Below, one piece after another: positions 46,286-58,239 of a DNA stretch of 64,000 bases (position 1 is its first letter; every line of letters starts with the position of its first letter). Below the pieces are notes generated by a model. It saw only the letters and a list, made by a program, of their open reading frames with translations, was not told the DNA's origin and searched no databases. A program made the position numbers and the translations under genes. The stretch comes from Dama dama (Eukaryota > Chordata > Mammalia > Artiodactyla > Cervidae), in NCBI RefSeq assembly GCF_033118175.1, contig NC_083701.1, positions 51,597,001-51,661,000 of the forward strand, in the 5' to 3' direction.

Positions 46286-48115
46286 AAAATTATACCTGAA
46301 TACCACAAAATTGCATTTTAAAATACAATTTACTAAAACTTCTAATCATTGATAGAAATTACATTGGAAAATATGTTTATACTTGTGTCACTGAACTGTA
46401 TAGATAATCTAATGTTGCATTTATTTACTGTAGATTTCAAAATTGCTCTCACTAAATACACTAATATAAAAATAGGTAAGCCTCTCCATTTGAGTGGTTA
46501 ACTGCTGCTCAATACAGCCAAGCAAAATGTATTCAAATGTATAGAATGAAAGTATGAAACATAAATTATGCAGCAATCATGTACAATTAATCATCAGGAA
46601 CAGTTTTCAACAGTCCTCCAAGATAAGATTCCATTGGTGCTAGTTGTATCTGTTGAGGAAATCTGTGTCTTTCTTTGAAAAAAAAAGATAAAATTTTACA
46701 GTGTAATGTTCTAAAGTGTGAATTAGATAGTGTATGAGTAAATAATTTATTTCTTCCTGATTTAAAGTGTGTTTTAACAATTTTGAGAATTTTAAGTTTT
46801 GAAAAGTTCAGAACTAATGAAGTAAATAATCTATTTTGAAACTTATCTCCATAATGGGATACAACTAAGTTAATACATTCAAAATCTAACCAATAATAAA
46901 TGCAATATTCCCTGTGAGTTTCACATGAATTTCCTTTTCTCCCTAGTTCTCATATACTCCTTTAATTTAAAATTATCTTTTCCTCATTAGTTCATTAGAC
47001 TGCTCTGATTCTTCATTAGTATGAGAATGTCACAGGTTCTCAAAATAATTTGGATATACAATGCTGGAAATATGTTCTGAATAATCTTTTTGATGCAGAA
47101 TTCATTGTTCACAGGACAAGGAGACTGGGGAAATAACCCGCTTCCAGGCTGAGAGTCAGGTAGGTGAGGGGCAGATAGCAGGCCACTAGTAGAAGAGTCC
47201 TAGAAATCTAGAAATCATGGCTAGGATACAGGTGGGAGGATACCAGTTACAGTCCACAGGGAGTTATCAACAGAGTACTGGTTAAATTAGCAAAACTAAG
47301 ACGGAATAGACAGGAATTCACTTCCCACAACAACAGCATTGGAAAAACATCTTAGGATCTAGAATAAAACCCAGATATAATAATTATGAAAAAAATCAGG
47401 TGCAAATAGAAATGAGCAGAAATTAAGTGCAAAAGTGTAAGATGTGTAAGATGTGCTTAATTAGTCTTTTGGTGTAAGCTTAGGCCCAGGGTCAAGTTTA
47501 TGACTTGCAGGCAAAAATTAAACTGTTTCAGTTATGAGGCAAGGAAAGAATTCCAGATAGATTCTTCCATCTTATATTTCAAGGAAACTCAGAGATAATG
47601 TTTAAGAACACACATTCACAAATATGTATACAAATATTTAAATTGGCAACAAAAATAGTTAAAATATTAAATGATTAAAGAATTTTTCACTGTTTGCAAT
47701 CTACAAAGTATCAGACAATTTTGTTTCTAGTAATATGCCTGGTTAGATATTTAAGATATTGGCCATTGAAAAAAATAATATGAAATAGTTTATGCAATTT
47801 TGGCTTACATATAAAAGAGGTGGCTTGAGAGTAAGCGAAAATTGAAACACAAGGAAGAAAGGACAGTACTGAGAATGGATGTCAGAAGACCACTAAAATT
47901 ACTATTGCTCTGATAGTAATGGCAAACTTGCTAACATTGAATTTTCAGCTTTGGTTTGCAGAACACAATATTTAGACAATACTCTAGTTAGGGAGACTTA
48001 CAGGAAGTTGGGGCTTCCATAATATAGGGATTTATCCTCAATGTGAGGTCAACCCAGGAGTAAATGCACTCTGCATCCCTATCCTGTAGGTAGTATCTTC
48101 AAAGCACTAATGAGG
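46286..48115. other. Unassigned intergenic DNA
   Basis: About 1.8 kb, AT-rich. No gene or clear repeat recognised; a short tandem GTGTAAGAT occurs near 47435. Confidence 0.4.
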
Positions 48116-48117
48116 TT

Positions 48118-48540
48118 AAGTGTCAATCTGGAATCCTGAATTCAATGAATATATATTTCAAGAACAAGTGTAAAATAAAGACAATTTTAGGGAAAACAAA
48201 ATACAAAAGACTACAACCAGCTGACATTAATAGAGAAGTTCTACAGGTGTACTTTAGGCAGAAGGAAAATGATCCAAGCAGGAAGATCTGACATACAAAT
48301 GGGAAGAACTAGCTTAAAACGAGGTAAATATTTTGGTTTGTGTGTGTGTTATTTGCTCAGCCATGTCCAACTCTTTGTGACCCCATGGACTGTAGCCCAC
48401 CAGGCTCCTCTGTCCTTGGGATTCTCCAGGCAAGAATACTTTGGTATATCTGAATGCTTATTAGTTATATACAAGAAAACTGATGATTGTTTCATTGATC
48501 ATGGGTATAAACTACACTATTTCAAAAGTTAAAAATTAAA
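48118..48540 (+). mobile_element. Old L1-type fragment, split by a SINE
   Basis: Forward block with GAACAAGTGTAAAATAAAGA and then TACAGGTGTACTTTAGGCAG and GGAAAATGATCCAAGCAGG, an order known from old L1 sequence. A Bov-tA lies at 48338-48440. Confidence 0.5.
48338..48440 (-). mobile_element. Bov-tA SINE, truncated
   Basis: Reverse SINE with tail and first part of the body only, stopping at GGCAAGAATAC. The flanks AATATTTTGGT (48327-48337) and AATACTTTGGT (48435-48445) may be a target-site duplication, though part overlaps SINE consensus. Confidence 0.85.
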
Positions 48541-48842
48541 AGAAACAAAAAAGATTCAAGACTGAAAAATAGATTAAACTGAAAATAAATATGCAACAAA
48601 GATTATGATTAATCAAGTTCTCTGCTCCACAAGGAAAATAATGAAAATAACAATCTTTATATTAAAAAAAATCTACCATAAAATAAAAGTACACTACATT
48701 CTATTTAAAATAGCATACAAATGTGATATGTGAATAAACTCAATAATTAATTATAAAATATAAATTGTGAGTAAGCAAAAAATTAAGAAGGAATAAGTAA
48801 CTGAAGAGATATACCATGTTCAAGAATGGGATAATGGAAGAA

Positions 48843-49015
48843 TCTACTGTCTAGCACAAAGAACTCACCTGATGCTCTGTGGTGAACTAAATGAGAAGGA
48901 AATTCAATAAAGAGGGGATATATGTATATGTATAGCTGATTCACTTTGCTGTACAGTAGAAACTAACATAATGTAAAGCAACTATATTCCAATAAAGATT
49001 AATAAAAATATTTTT
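48843..49015 (+). mobile_element. L1 3' end (ruminant type)
   Basis: Forward L1 3' UTR: GTCTAGCACAAAGAACTCAC, GCTGATTCACTTTGCTGTAC, and an end with ACTATATTCCAATAAAGATT. It is followed almost directly by a BovB. Confidence 0.85.
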
Positions 49016-49049
49016 AAATGATTGGAAGAATAATAGAGAGGCTCAACAA

Positions 49050-49975
49050 ATTGGTTCAAATTGGGAAAGGAGTACATCAAGGCTGTATATTGTTACCCTG
49101 CTTATTTAAGTTATATGTAGAGTGCATCATGAGAAATGCTGGGCTGGATGGATCACAAACTGGAATCAAGATTGCTTGCAGAAATATCAACAACCTCAGA
49201 TATTTAGATGATACCACACTAATGTCAGAAAGTGAAGAGGAACTAAAGAGCCTCTAGATGAAGTTGAAAGAGGAGAGTGAAAAAGCTGGTTTAAAATTCA
49301 ACATTCAAAAAACAAATATGGCATCTGGTCCCATCACTTCATGGCAAATAGACAGGGAAAAAGTGGAAACAGTGACAGATTTCATATTCTTGGGCTCCAA
49401 AATCACAGCGAATGGTGACTACAGCCACAAAATTAAAAGATGCTTGCATCTTGGCAGGAAAGCTATGACAAACCTAGACAGCATATTAAAAATCAGAGAC
49501 ATCACTTTGCCAACAAAGGTCCATCTAGTCAAAGCTATGGTTTTTCCAGTAGTCAAGTATGGATGTGAGAGTTGGACCATAACGAAGGCTGAGGGCTTAA
49601 GAAGATGTTTTCAAATTGTGGTGCTGGAAAAGACTTGAGCGATCCTAGGACAGCAAGGAGATCAAACCAGTCACTCCTAAAGGAAATCAACCCTGAAAGT
49701 TCATTGGAAGGACTGATTCTGAAGCTGAAACTCCAATACTTTGGCTACCTGATGCGAAGAGCCAGCTCACTGAAAAAGTCCCTGATGCTGGGAGAGACTG
49801 AGGACAAGAGGAGGGGCTGACAGAGGATGAGATGGTTGGATGGCATCACAGATTCAAGGGACATGAGTTTGAGCAAACTCAAGGAAACCATGAAGGGCAG
49901 GGAAGCCTGGCATGCTGCAGTTCATGGGGCTGCAAAGAATCATACACAAGTTAATGACTGAACAACAACAAAAAT
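49050..49975 (+). mobile_element. BovB LINE 3' half
   Basis: Forward BovB of about 0.9 kb. It enters at RT motif B (GKGVHQGCIL in 49018-49257). The catalytic box reads YLDD (49201-49212) instead of YADD. A stop at 49255-49257 is followed directly by the next frame segment (49258-49638). The C-terminal part and the tail follow, ending in CAACAACAAA. Inactive. Confidence 0.9.
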
Positions 49976-50089
49976 TTTCACCATAATGATGTGTTGTATT
50001 AATAAAATTCCAGTCATAACCACTTCAGGTGATTTTTGTGGACACTGACAAGTGTCATTTCATTCTTGAATGCAAATAAGTTAGTAGCA

Positions 50090-51060
50090 CTAACCCAAAC
50101 AAATATGAAGTCATTTAAAAGCTATAATTAATTCATAGAGATATTAAATAGAATACTAGAACAGAATAGAAAACCAAAACAGCCCAATCATAAGATGAGC
50201 ACACCATTATACAGATCAGTGAGTAAAAGACTGATCTCTCAATGAATGATTCAAAAACAAGTAGGCATCTGTAAGGAAAAAATGCTACTGGACATGACCT
50301 ACCTCATGACCAGAAATAAGATCAATTTCAGGTGAAATAAAGGTAAATCTTTGAAAGATGATAAGGGAAAATATGTTTATTTACTCAAGTTATAGATATA
50401 TCTTAAAAGACACGTGTGCACTAACAATAAGGGAAAATTTTGACAAATTGGGAAGCACTAAGAACTTCTGTTCATTAAATGACACTGTTAAAACTGTAAA
50501 ACACATTACAAATTAAAGAAGATATTTGCTTTGAAAAACTTAGTTAAAAAAAAAAAAAACAGTAAAAGACTGGTATATAACCTATATAAGAGCTCCTATA
50601 AAGCATAATGAAAAAATTAATATTACTTTTAAAAATAGTATACACAAATAAAAGTGGATGAAGTAGAACTACATAAGTCAATATGGATAAATTTCAGACA
50701 GAATACTTAATGAAAAAAGCAGGTCACAAGAGAATTAATGTACTATGTTGTTAATTATCTAACATTAAAAAAGGTCACAGTTAATAACTGTGATAACTCT
50801 AACAGTAATAAGGTTATTAATAAGCTCTATTGTTTAAGAGTAAACACATGGGTCCTCAAACTCTAAAGTAAAGCAACGGTATAATCACCACAAAATTAAG
50901 GATATTGGCTAACTCAGAAGAAAATTTTCTGAGTGGAGGCTTCTAAATTCTCAATGGAATTGTTGAATTTATATTTTCCTGTAACTGTTCCCTTTATATG
51001 TTTATATTTTATTTATATTATTAATGAACTTATTGTTCTTTAAAAATGAAATGAATTAAA
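50090..51060 (+). mobile_element. Old L1 (L1M) ORF2/3' UTR remnant
   Basis: Forward L1-like blocks: AGAACTTCTGTTCATTAAAT near 50462, AAAGCAGGTCACAAGAGAAT near 50716 and a later AT-rich 3' part. A 15-nt A run lies near 50547. Confidence 0.6.
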
Positions 51061-51497
51061 ATAATATTTGTTCCTTTATTTATCCAATCATTTTTCTATG
51101 TAAATAAATACTCCACAATAGATTCCAAGAAGTCAGAATAAGTGAATTTTAGCATTTTCTTGGTACAGCAAGAGGGGCACATATGAACAATTTCCTAAGA
51201 TATATTTAAATATAACAAATGCTAAACATATATACATATTAAATGCTTTTGTGTGTTAGCTTATGTTATTGATTTTTATTATTCAAACTTTTCTACCTAT
51301 GACAGAGGATGGGCCCATTTCCTTGAACTATTGATTCTGGCCTTGGTCATAATTTGCTTTGGCCATAAGGATATGAAGAGAAGTGAAAGTATATTAGTTC
51401 TGAGTCAAAGTCATAAGAGGCGTGAAAGCATAGACACTAACACATATAAATAGATAGCCAATGGGAATTTGCTCTTTGACTCAGGGAACTCAAGCTT
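51061..51497. other. Unassigned intergenic DNA
   Basis: AT-rich; nothing recognised. Confidence 0.4.
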
Positions 51498-51655
51498 GGG
51501 CTCTGTAATGACCTAGAGGGGTGGAAATGGGCAGGAGGTGGGAGGGAGATTCAAGAAGGGATATATGTACACCTATGGCTTATTCATGTTCATGTATGAC
51601 AGAAATCAAACCAATATTGTAAAACAATCATCAATTAAAAATAAATATTAAAAAT
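51498..51655 (+). mobile_element. L1 3' end (ruminant type)
   Basis: Forward L1 3' UTR: CTCTGTAATGACCTAGAGGG, GGGATATATGTACACCTATG and an AATTAAAAATAAATATTAAA end. Confidence 0.75.
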
Positions 51656-51690
51656 GATATAGCAAAATGAAAAAAAATGAGGTATTATAT

Positions 51691-51887
51691 GTGTTAGTTG
51701 TACATTCGTGTCTGACTCTTTGAGAACCCACGGACTGTAGCTCACCAGGCTCCTTTGTCCATGGAATTTTCTAGGGAATAATACTGGAGTGGATTGTCAT
51801 TCCCTTCTCCAGGGGATCTTTCCAAACCAGGGATTAAACTCGGGTCTCCTGCTTACCTTCTGAGCCACCACCAAAGTCCCCCGAGAA
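51691..51887 (-). mobile_element. Bov-tA SINE with TSD
   Basis: Reverse-oriented SINE (ATACTGGAGTGGATTGTCAT in the body). GTATTATAT occurs on both sides, at 51682-51690 and 51888-51896. Confidence 0.9.
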
Positions 51888-51896
51888 GTATTATAT

Positions 51897-52489
51897 CTTT
51901 TTGCAAAACTACTTTTTGGTACTGTACCTGCCACAAAAAGGATGTGTCTCAGATTTCCGCTAATTCAAGGAGAACGTGGATTGACAAAGCACAACTAAAC
52001 TAGATCCACAGTCTGGATCAGACAAGCCGTAGAGATTTAGGAATAAGAAATAAGCATCAATGGTTAAAAGTCACAGAGCTTGGGGTGATTTGTTTCACAA
52101 CATCATTGCAGGAATAACTGGGACCTATTAGAAAAATCAGATGGAAAGATTACTTAAGCAAAGCATGACAAAGAGGTTAGCATTTCACTTGGACCTCAAA
52201 AGAAGAGTTGACTTTGGACTGAATTGCCTATCTCCTTATATTAGTCATTCAATCAGTGTAACGGGAGTATGAAAATTTATTCATTGGTACCTTAAATTAC
52301 ACTGGCAGCAAGTTTGGAGAAAAGGTTTGGTGAAAGAACTTCTAAAATAATTATCAATAGGATAATGGCTGATACAAAATGCTTATTATGTGTTTTTAAA
52401 AATATAACAACATCAATTTTTAAAGCCATTTCAAATAATGTAGTGGCTCCCTAAATCAGCTCAAAATTTAAAATGCTACTCTCTGGAAC
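51897..52489. other. Unassigned intergenic DNA
   Basis: No recognised repeat or gene. Confidence 0.4.
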
Positions 52490-52790
52490 GCTATGATCTT
52501 ATATATTTTCACATTAGTCTGTCTGGATAGCCCTCCTTCACCATCACCCACTAGATTCCAACTTTTTGTAATACATTCTCAAAGCACTGTTTATGTCTTC
52601 TTCATATCAGCAATCATGAATATAATAGCAAAATGATTTTTATATTTTTTCAGTGTTTTCCTTTCCTTCCCCAATGTGTTCTAAATGGACACAGAGACAA
52701 TGTTTTGGTACCTGTAAAATGCTTGGAGTAAGAATGGCAATCAATAAATATTTGTTTAATAATTCTGTCAATAAATAAAAGAACAGGCTT
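52490..52790 (+). mobile_element. L2 LINE 3' end
   Basis: Forward L2 3' region ending with TGCTTGGAGTAAGAATGGCA, then TCAATAAATATTTGTTTAAT, the usual L2 terminus. Confidence 0.65.
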
Positions 52791-55417
52791 TTATATCATA
52801 TAATCTAGGTATAAAAACCTATTATATGTTTCACAAAATTCGTATCTTAGATAATTAAATCATTTTCAATATTCTCAATTTTGTCCTATGCACATTCAAT
52901 TTAGTGAGAATTGGAGAAAGATGCAAACACCTAACATAAATGCTAGTTCTCATTACTATTTAAGTGCTTTGTAGTACCTTTAGGAATTCAGGAAAGAGGA
53001 GAGATCCATATACAGTCTTTTGCCAATTCAATTTATTGTAAAAGCTCATAGAAAAAATTTCCTCATGCAGGTATAAGGACATTTAAATAAACAGTATGTC
53101 TTCTGCTGCATAGACAGTTGTTTTCTGCATGCTCATTGCAAGTACAGCCCTAACAGCAGGTTTCTATAACTGGCCTATGTATTCTCTGTATTACCTAAAC
53201 ATCACATTTCTGTGGTGGATTGTTTTGCTTACCTGAAGCATTAACAAAGAACACAATGGAAATAAAAGAGTTCAGAAAGACCTTTCTTTCAAACAAATTT
53301 CTCTTAAGAAATATATTTTTGCATTTCATTCTACAATTAACAGTGCTTAAAGTTCTTTTAAGAATTAGACATTTGGCTGCATCTTCTATCATCTAGAAAG
53401 TGAGTTTTCCTACATCTTCACCTCTGTCCTCTTATGATCACTGTTCATTATAAAACAGTTTTCTCATCATCTTTAAGCTGCCCGGCAATTTAGGAAGCAG
53501 TAATAAGAAGGCTGGAGTTTATTTGTTAATTTGTTTGCTTGAATTATGCAGAAGTGCCTTGCTGTGCTTTAATTTAAACTAACAGCATTTCTTCTAATGC
53601 TATTACACAAATAAAATGCTAATAATTTAGCCTTTGTCTGCCCCCAACTTGTTTTCCAAATATGAGATTATATATTTGAGGTGAAAAAAACAGAAATTTA
53701 CATGTTTTCTTTATCTAAGTAATATTATGCATATTGGGAATAATTGCTATTCTTCCCCAATATCTTCAGGCTATTTTCTATGCAAGAAATCTCTAAACAC
53801 TTTAAACGCTGCCTTTCCTGTTCATGGAAAATATAGCTAGGGGGTTATATGAATGAGACATGAAAATAGCTATGGACTTACTTCCACAAGTAAATGCAAT
53901 TCAAAGGCAGTGTTTTCTTCCTAAAACAGAATTACATTCATCTATGTATCTATCCATAATTTATAAACCATAAACTTTATTCCTATTGGTTTACAGTTCT
54001 ATAAATTCTAATAAATACCTATAGGGTTATGTTACACCACCACCACAGACTAGATATAGAATTATTCTGTTGTCCCAAATAATTCCTCCTGCAACCTTTT
54101 CTGGTCAACTCCTTACTCTGAAACCTCTGAAAAATACAATTATCCATAATTCAAATACAAGAAACAATTTTAAAAGAAGATAGATGATTATTGTAAATGT
54201 TTTATTTCTAGTCTGTTTAAAATTTGTAGATTTTTATTCCTTTTTATCTAATCCAAATCTAGTAGCTTTATCATATTTATATTAATCAGCACTCCCAGTG
54301 TGAGATTCCACAGAACATGTTTCTGCAGGATGTGACTGCATGTGCTATGAACAAAATTGTTTCATGCTTAAGTAAGTTTAGAAATCTTTGAATTAAACAA
54401 TTCTTTTTTTCAGCGTCTCTTCTCTCCATATTCACAGTATAAGGCATATATCATGATTTCTATTGATCATTTGGATGCAGGGAAATACATAAGGAATAAA
54501 TTCATTTAGAAATACAGTAGTGAAAAATCAAGGACACTGAAACATTAATTAAAATTTTTATTTTGTGAATCAAAAATTACTGAAGATCTATAAAAATTCA
54601 ACCAGAAATTCACCCAGTGATATATAACATAAACAGATGTAAAGGAGTCAACATTAAAGTGTGTTGATGGAAAAAAAAAAAAATTCCTGTAAGTCCTTAT
54701 GATTAGAGAGACTCAAACAAAAGTATTAACAAAATGTCTGAAATCAGGATTCAAAGTCAGAAATTGAGAATGTCCTTGAAAACTTATGACACGTTAGTAC
54801 AAAACAGGCAACAGAAAAGATTATTGGTGTGGACTGAATTGAATGGAGTCGCATATCCAAGATGAAATGTAGTAAGTGATAGGTTATTTTTACCTTGAAT
54901 GGGAAAATATTTGTTTCTCTGTTTAAAATCAGTAAATTTTCACTTATAGGAGGTCAGTGAGTAAAATTCTTTAAAGTGTATTTTTTTCAGAATGGTCATA
55001 AGACTTTTCACATATAATTATCAGCTTCAAATTAATACTATCTCTTCCACTTGAGGGGAAAGGATGAGAGAGAGGCTGGCAGTATATTCTAATTTTGTAC
55101 TTTTGATAAATCTATGTCACTTCACTGGTATATGAATATGTTTGATAAAAATGATAGACATTTATATCAACTTTAATATTTTATCAATTCATAGCTGTTT
55201 TTAAAGTTGAGTAAAACAGGTCAACTACAAGGCTAGTCAATTGTATGATTTGTAATTCCCTCAAATAAAGGATTAATTGCTATTAGACTTGCTCTCCTGC
55301 TGTTCACAGTAAGAAACGGGATTTACATGAAATAAGAATTTTCAGACATTGGACTACAAGCATCAAAGGATCGTTTTGCCTCTTTAAAGGATTAAAAAAA
55401 AAAAAAAATGAAGTAAG
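52791..55417. other. Long unassigned block
   Basis: About 2.6 kb with no confident repeat or gene. The segment 53440-53720 is repeat-free and somewhat GC-richer, and is listed as a candidate for conservation testing. Short A runs lie near 54670 and 55394. Confidence 0.4.
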
Positions 55418-55426
55418 TCCTAGGAT

Positions 55427-56935
55427 TCAGTTCAGTTCAGTTCAGTCGCTCAGTTGTGACAGACTCTTTGCGACCCCATGAATCAGCACGCCAGGCCTCC
55501 CTGTCCATCACAAACTCCCAGAGTTTGCCCAAACTCATGCCCATCGAGTCGGTGATGCCATCCAGCCATCTCATCCTCCGTCGTCCCCTTCTCCTCCTGC
55601 CCCCAACCCCTCCCAGCATCAGGGTCTTTTCCAACGAGTCAACTCTTCTCATGAGGTGGCCAAAGTATTGGAGTTTCAGCTTTAGCATCAGTCCTTCCAA
55701 TGAACACCCAGGACTGATCTCCTCCAGGATGGACCAGTTGGATCTCCTTGCAGTCCAAGGAACTCTCAAGAGTCTTCTCCAACATCACAGTTCAAAAGCA
55801 TTAATTCTTCAGCGCTCAGCTTTCTTCACAGTCCACCTCTCACATCCATACATGACTACTTGAAAAACCATAGCCTTCACTAGACAGACCTTTGTTGGCA
55901 AAGTAATGTCTCTGCTTTTTAATATGCTATCTAGATTGGTCATAACTTTCTGTCCAAGGAGTAAGCGTCTTTTACTTTCATGGCTGCAATCACCGTCTGC
56001 AGTGATTTTGGAGTCCAAAAAATAAAGTCTGACACTGTTTCCACTGTCTCCCCATCTATTTCCCATGAAGTGATGGGACCAGATGCCATGATCTTAGTTT
56101 TCTGAATGTTGAGCTTTAAGCCAACTTTTTCACTCTCCTCTTTCACTTGCATCAAGAGGCTCTTTAGTTCCTCTTCACTTTCTGCCATAAGGGTGGTGTC
56201 ATCTGCATATCTGAGGTTATTGATATTTCTCCCGGCAATCTTGATTCCAGCTTGTGCTTCTTCCAGACCAGCATTTCTCATGATGTACTCTGCATATAAG
56301 TTAAATAAGCAGGGTGACAATATACAGCCTTGACGTACTCCTTTTCCTATTTGGAACCAGTCTGTTGTTCCATGTCCAGTTCTAACTGTTGCTTCCTGAC
56401 CTGCATACAGATTTCTCAAGAGGCAGGTCAGGTGGTCTGGTGTTTCCATCTGTTTCAGAATTCTCCACAGTTTATTGTGATCGACACAGTCGAAGGCTTT
56501 GGCATAGTCAATAAAGCAGACATAGATGTTTTTCTGGAACTCTCTTGCTTTTTTGATGATCCAGCGGATATTGGAAATTTGATCTCTGGTTCTTATGCCT
56601 TTTCTAAAACCAGCTTGAACATCTGGAAATTCTCGGTTCATGTATTGCTGAAGCCTGACTTGGAGAATTTTGAGAATTACTTTACTAGCGTGTGAGATGA
56701 GTGCAATTGTGCAGTAGTTTGAGCATTCTTTGGGATTGCCTTTCTTAGGGATTCAAATGAAAACTGACCTTTTCCAGTCCTGTGGCCACTGCTGAGTTTT
56801 CCAAATTTGCTGGCATATTGAGTGCAGCACTTTCATAGCATCATCTTTCAGGATTTGAAATAGCTCAACCTGAATTCCATCACATCCACTAGCTTTGTTC
56901 GTAGTGATGCTTTCTAAGGCCCACTTAACTTCATA
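55427..56935 (-). mobile_element. BovB LINE, best preserved copy, with TSD
   Basis: A 1.5-kb reverse BovB, complete at its tail (TTCAGTTCAGTTCAGTCGCT at the left) and 5'-truncated within the polymerase ORF. TCCTAGGAT flanks it exactly at 55418-55426 and 56936-56944. Three large minus-strand open stretches (56641-55940, 56066-55809, 55769-55437) together run from the RT domain to the ORF C-terminus and are separated by few frameshifts. This looks like the youngest or least damaged BovB here. Confidence 0.95.
55940..56641 (-). pseudogene. BovB reverse-transcriptase domain remnant
   Basis: A 233-codon open stretch covering most of the RT core of the non-LTR retrotransposon polymerase, which in an active element copies element RNA at a nicked genomic target. 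Visible motifs are FIDYAKAFD at residues 43-51 (motif A, with the metal-binding aspartate), GVRQGCILSP at 101-110 (motif B), YADD at 145-148 (motif C, with the two catalytic aspartates), and GLKLNIQKTK at 174-183 (motif D). After about residue 208 the frame is lost. The next segment, GSKITADGD-like in other copies, continues in another frame, consistent with loss of one base in an A/T run near 56020. The Met start is internal to the ancestral ORF, and the endonuclease domain is missing, so this is not a gene product. Confidence 0.85.
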
Positions 56936-57072
56936 TCCTAGGATAGCCACTGCTTAATCACTGGAGTCAGTTTTCAGGCCACAGAGCATGGGATTAAGGA
57001 GATCAAGATTAGATCTTGGGAAAGTCAAGTAAGATAGAATTTATAAGTGATAATACTGAGTAAGAGGAGTTG

Positions 57073-57271
57073 CACAGAGGGGGCAGAAGGGAGGAAAGAA
57101 GGGAGAAAGAGAGAGAGACACACACAGAGACACACACAGAGGAAAGAAAAAAAAAAGTAGAAGTAGGAAGAATAGGAGAGGAGGAAGAAAATGAGGAGAA
57201 GGAGAAGAAAAAGGGAAGGGAGAAGAAAAAGGGAAGGGAAGGGAAGGGAGAGAAAAGGGAAAGAAGGAGAA
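57073..57271. repeat. Polypurine (GA-rich) tract
   Basis: Nearly all G and A on the plus strand; 57193-57271 is 79 nt of pure purine with GGGAAGGGAAGGGAAGGG-type units. Open frames on either strand here are low-complexity and not genes. Confidence 0.9.
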
Positions 57272-57424
57272 CATGCAGTTTGTTTGTGTCCTGATCTGTG
57301 GATATTGATAGATGGGAGGAAATGTCCTGAGTCTGGTCAAAATAGAATAGGGATGCCAAGATGTCACAAAGCATGGGATATGTTTCATGCTCACTCCACC
57401 TAGAGATTTCAAAAAACAAAAATA

Positions 57425-58018
57425 TGTTCTGAAGGATAGGTATACCCATTTTCATTGCAAAACTGTTTACAATAGCCAAGACATGGAAGCTACCTAAATG
57501 TGCATCAACAGAGGAATGGATAAGGAAGATGTGGTACATATATTACTCATGAAATAGGGTCATTTTCAGCAACATTGATGGACCTTGAGATTGTCATACT
57601 GAGAGAAGTTAGTTGGACAAGAGAAGGAGAAATATAGTTTGATATCCCTTATATGTGAAATCTAAAAAGAAAAGCTACAAATGAACATAATTACAAAATA
57701 GAAACAGATTCACAGACTTAGAGAATGAACTTCATAGTTGCCAAGGGGGAAGAATGAAGGCAAGGGATAGTTAGGGAGTCTGGGATAGACATGTACACAC
57801 TACTATATTTAAAATGGATAATCAAAAAGGACCTACTTGTAGCACAGGGAACTCTGCTCAATGTTATGTGGAAGCATGAATGGGAAGGACTTGGGGGAAG
57901 AATGGATACATATATATGTTTGGCTGAGTCCCTTTGCTGTCCACTTGAAACTGTCACAACATCATTCATTGGCTATACTCCAATATAAAATAAAAAGTAA
58001 AAAAAAAAAAAAAAAAAA
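57425..58018 (+). mobile_element. L1 3' end with poly(A) tail
   Basis: Forward L1 ORF2 C-terminus and 3' UTR: TTTACAATAGCCAAGACATG, CAGATTCACAGACTTAGAGA, GTTGCCAAGGGGGAAGAATG and TAGCACAGGGAACTCTGCTC, ending in a 20-nt A tail (57999-58018). Old point changes and stops. Confidence 0.9.
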
Positions 58019-58070
58019 GTTTTTGAATGGAGTCAAAACAAAGCTTAAACAGATCTCAAAAAGATCAAGC

Positions 58071-58209
58071 AAATCTGCAAATAATTGCATTCTGGAACAA
58101 ACTTTAGCATTGTTTAATAGAATACAAAATTATTTATCAAATCTGCAAATAACTTAATTGCATTCTGGAACAAACCTTAGCATTGTTTAATAGAATACAA
58201 AATTATTTA
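58071..58209. repeat. Tandem duplication, about 66-70 bp
   Basis: Two adjacent copies, 58071-58136 and 58139-58209, both containing GCATTCTGGAACAAAC and TTAGCATTGTTTAATAGAAT. The second copy has a small insertion (CTTAA) near its start and one C/T change. Confidence 0.92.
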
Positions 58210-58239
58210 GCACCCAAGAATATTAAATCCACAATAACT

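Noticed and set aside
57009..57539. 176-codon serine/phenylalanine-rich frame on the minus strand
   Set aside because: It is the translation of the polypurine tract complement plus L1 sequence; low complexity only.
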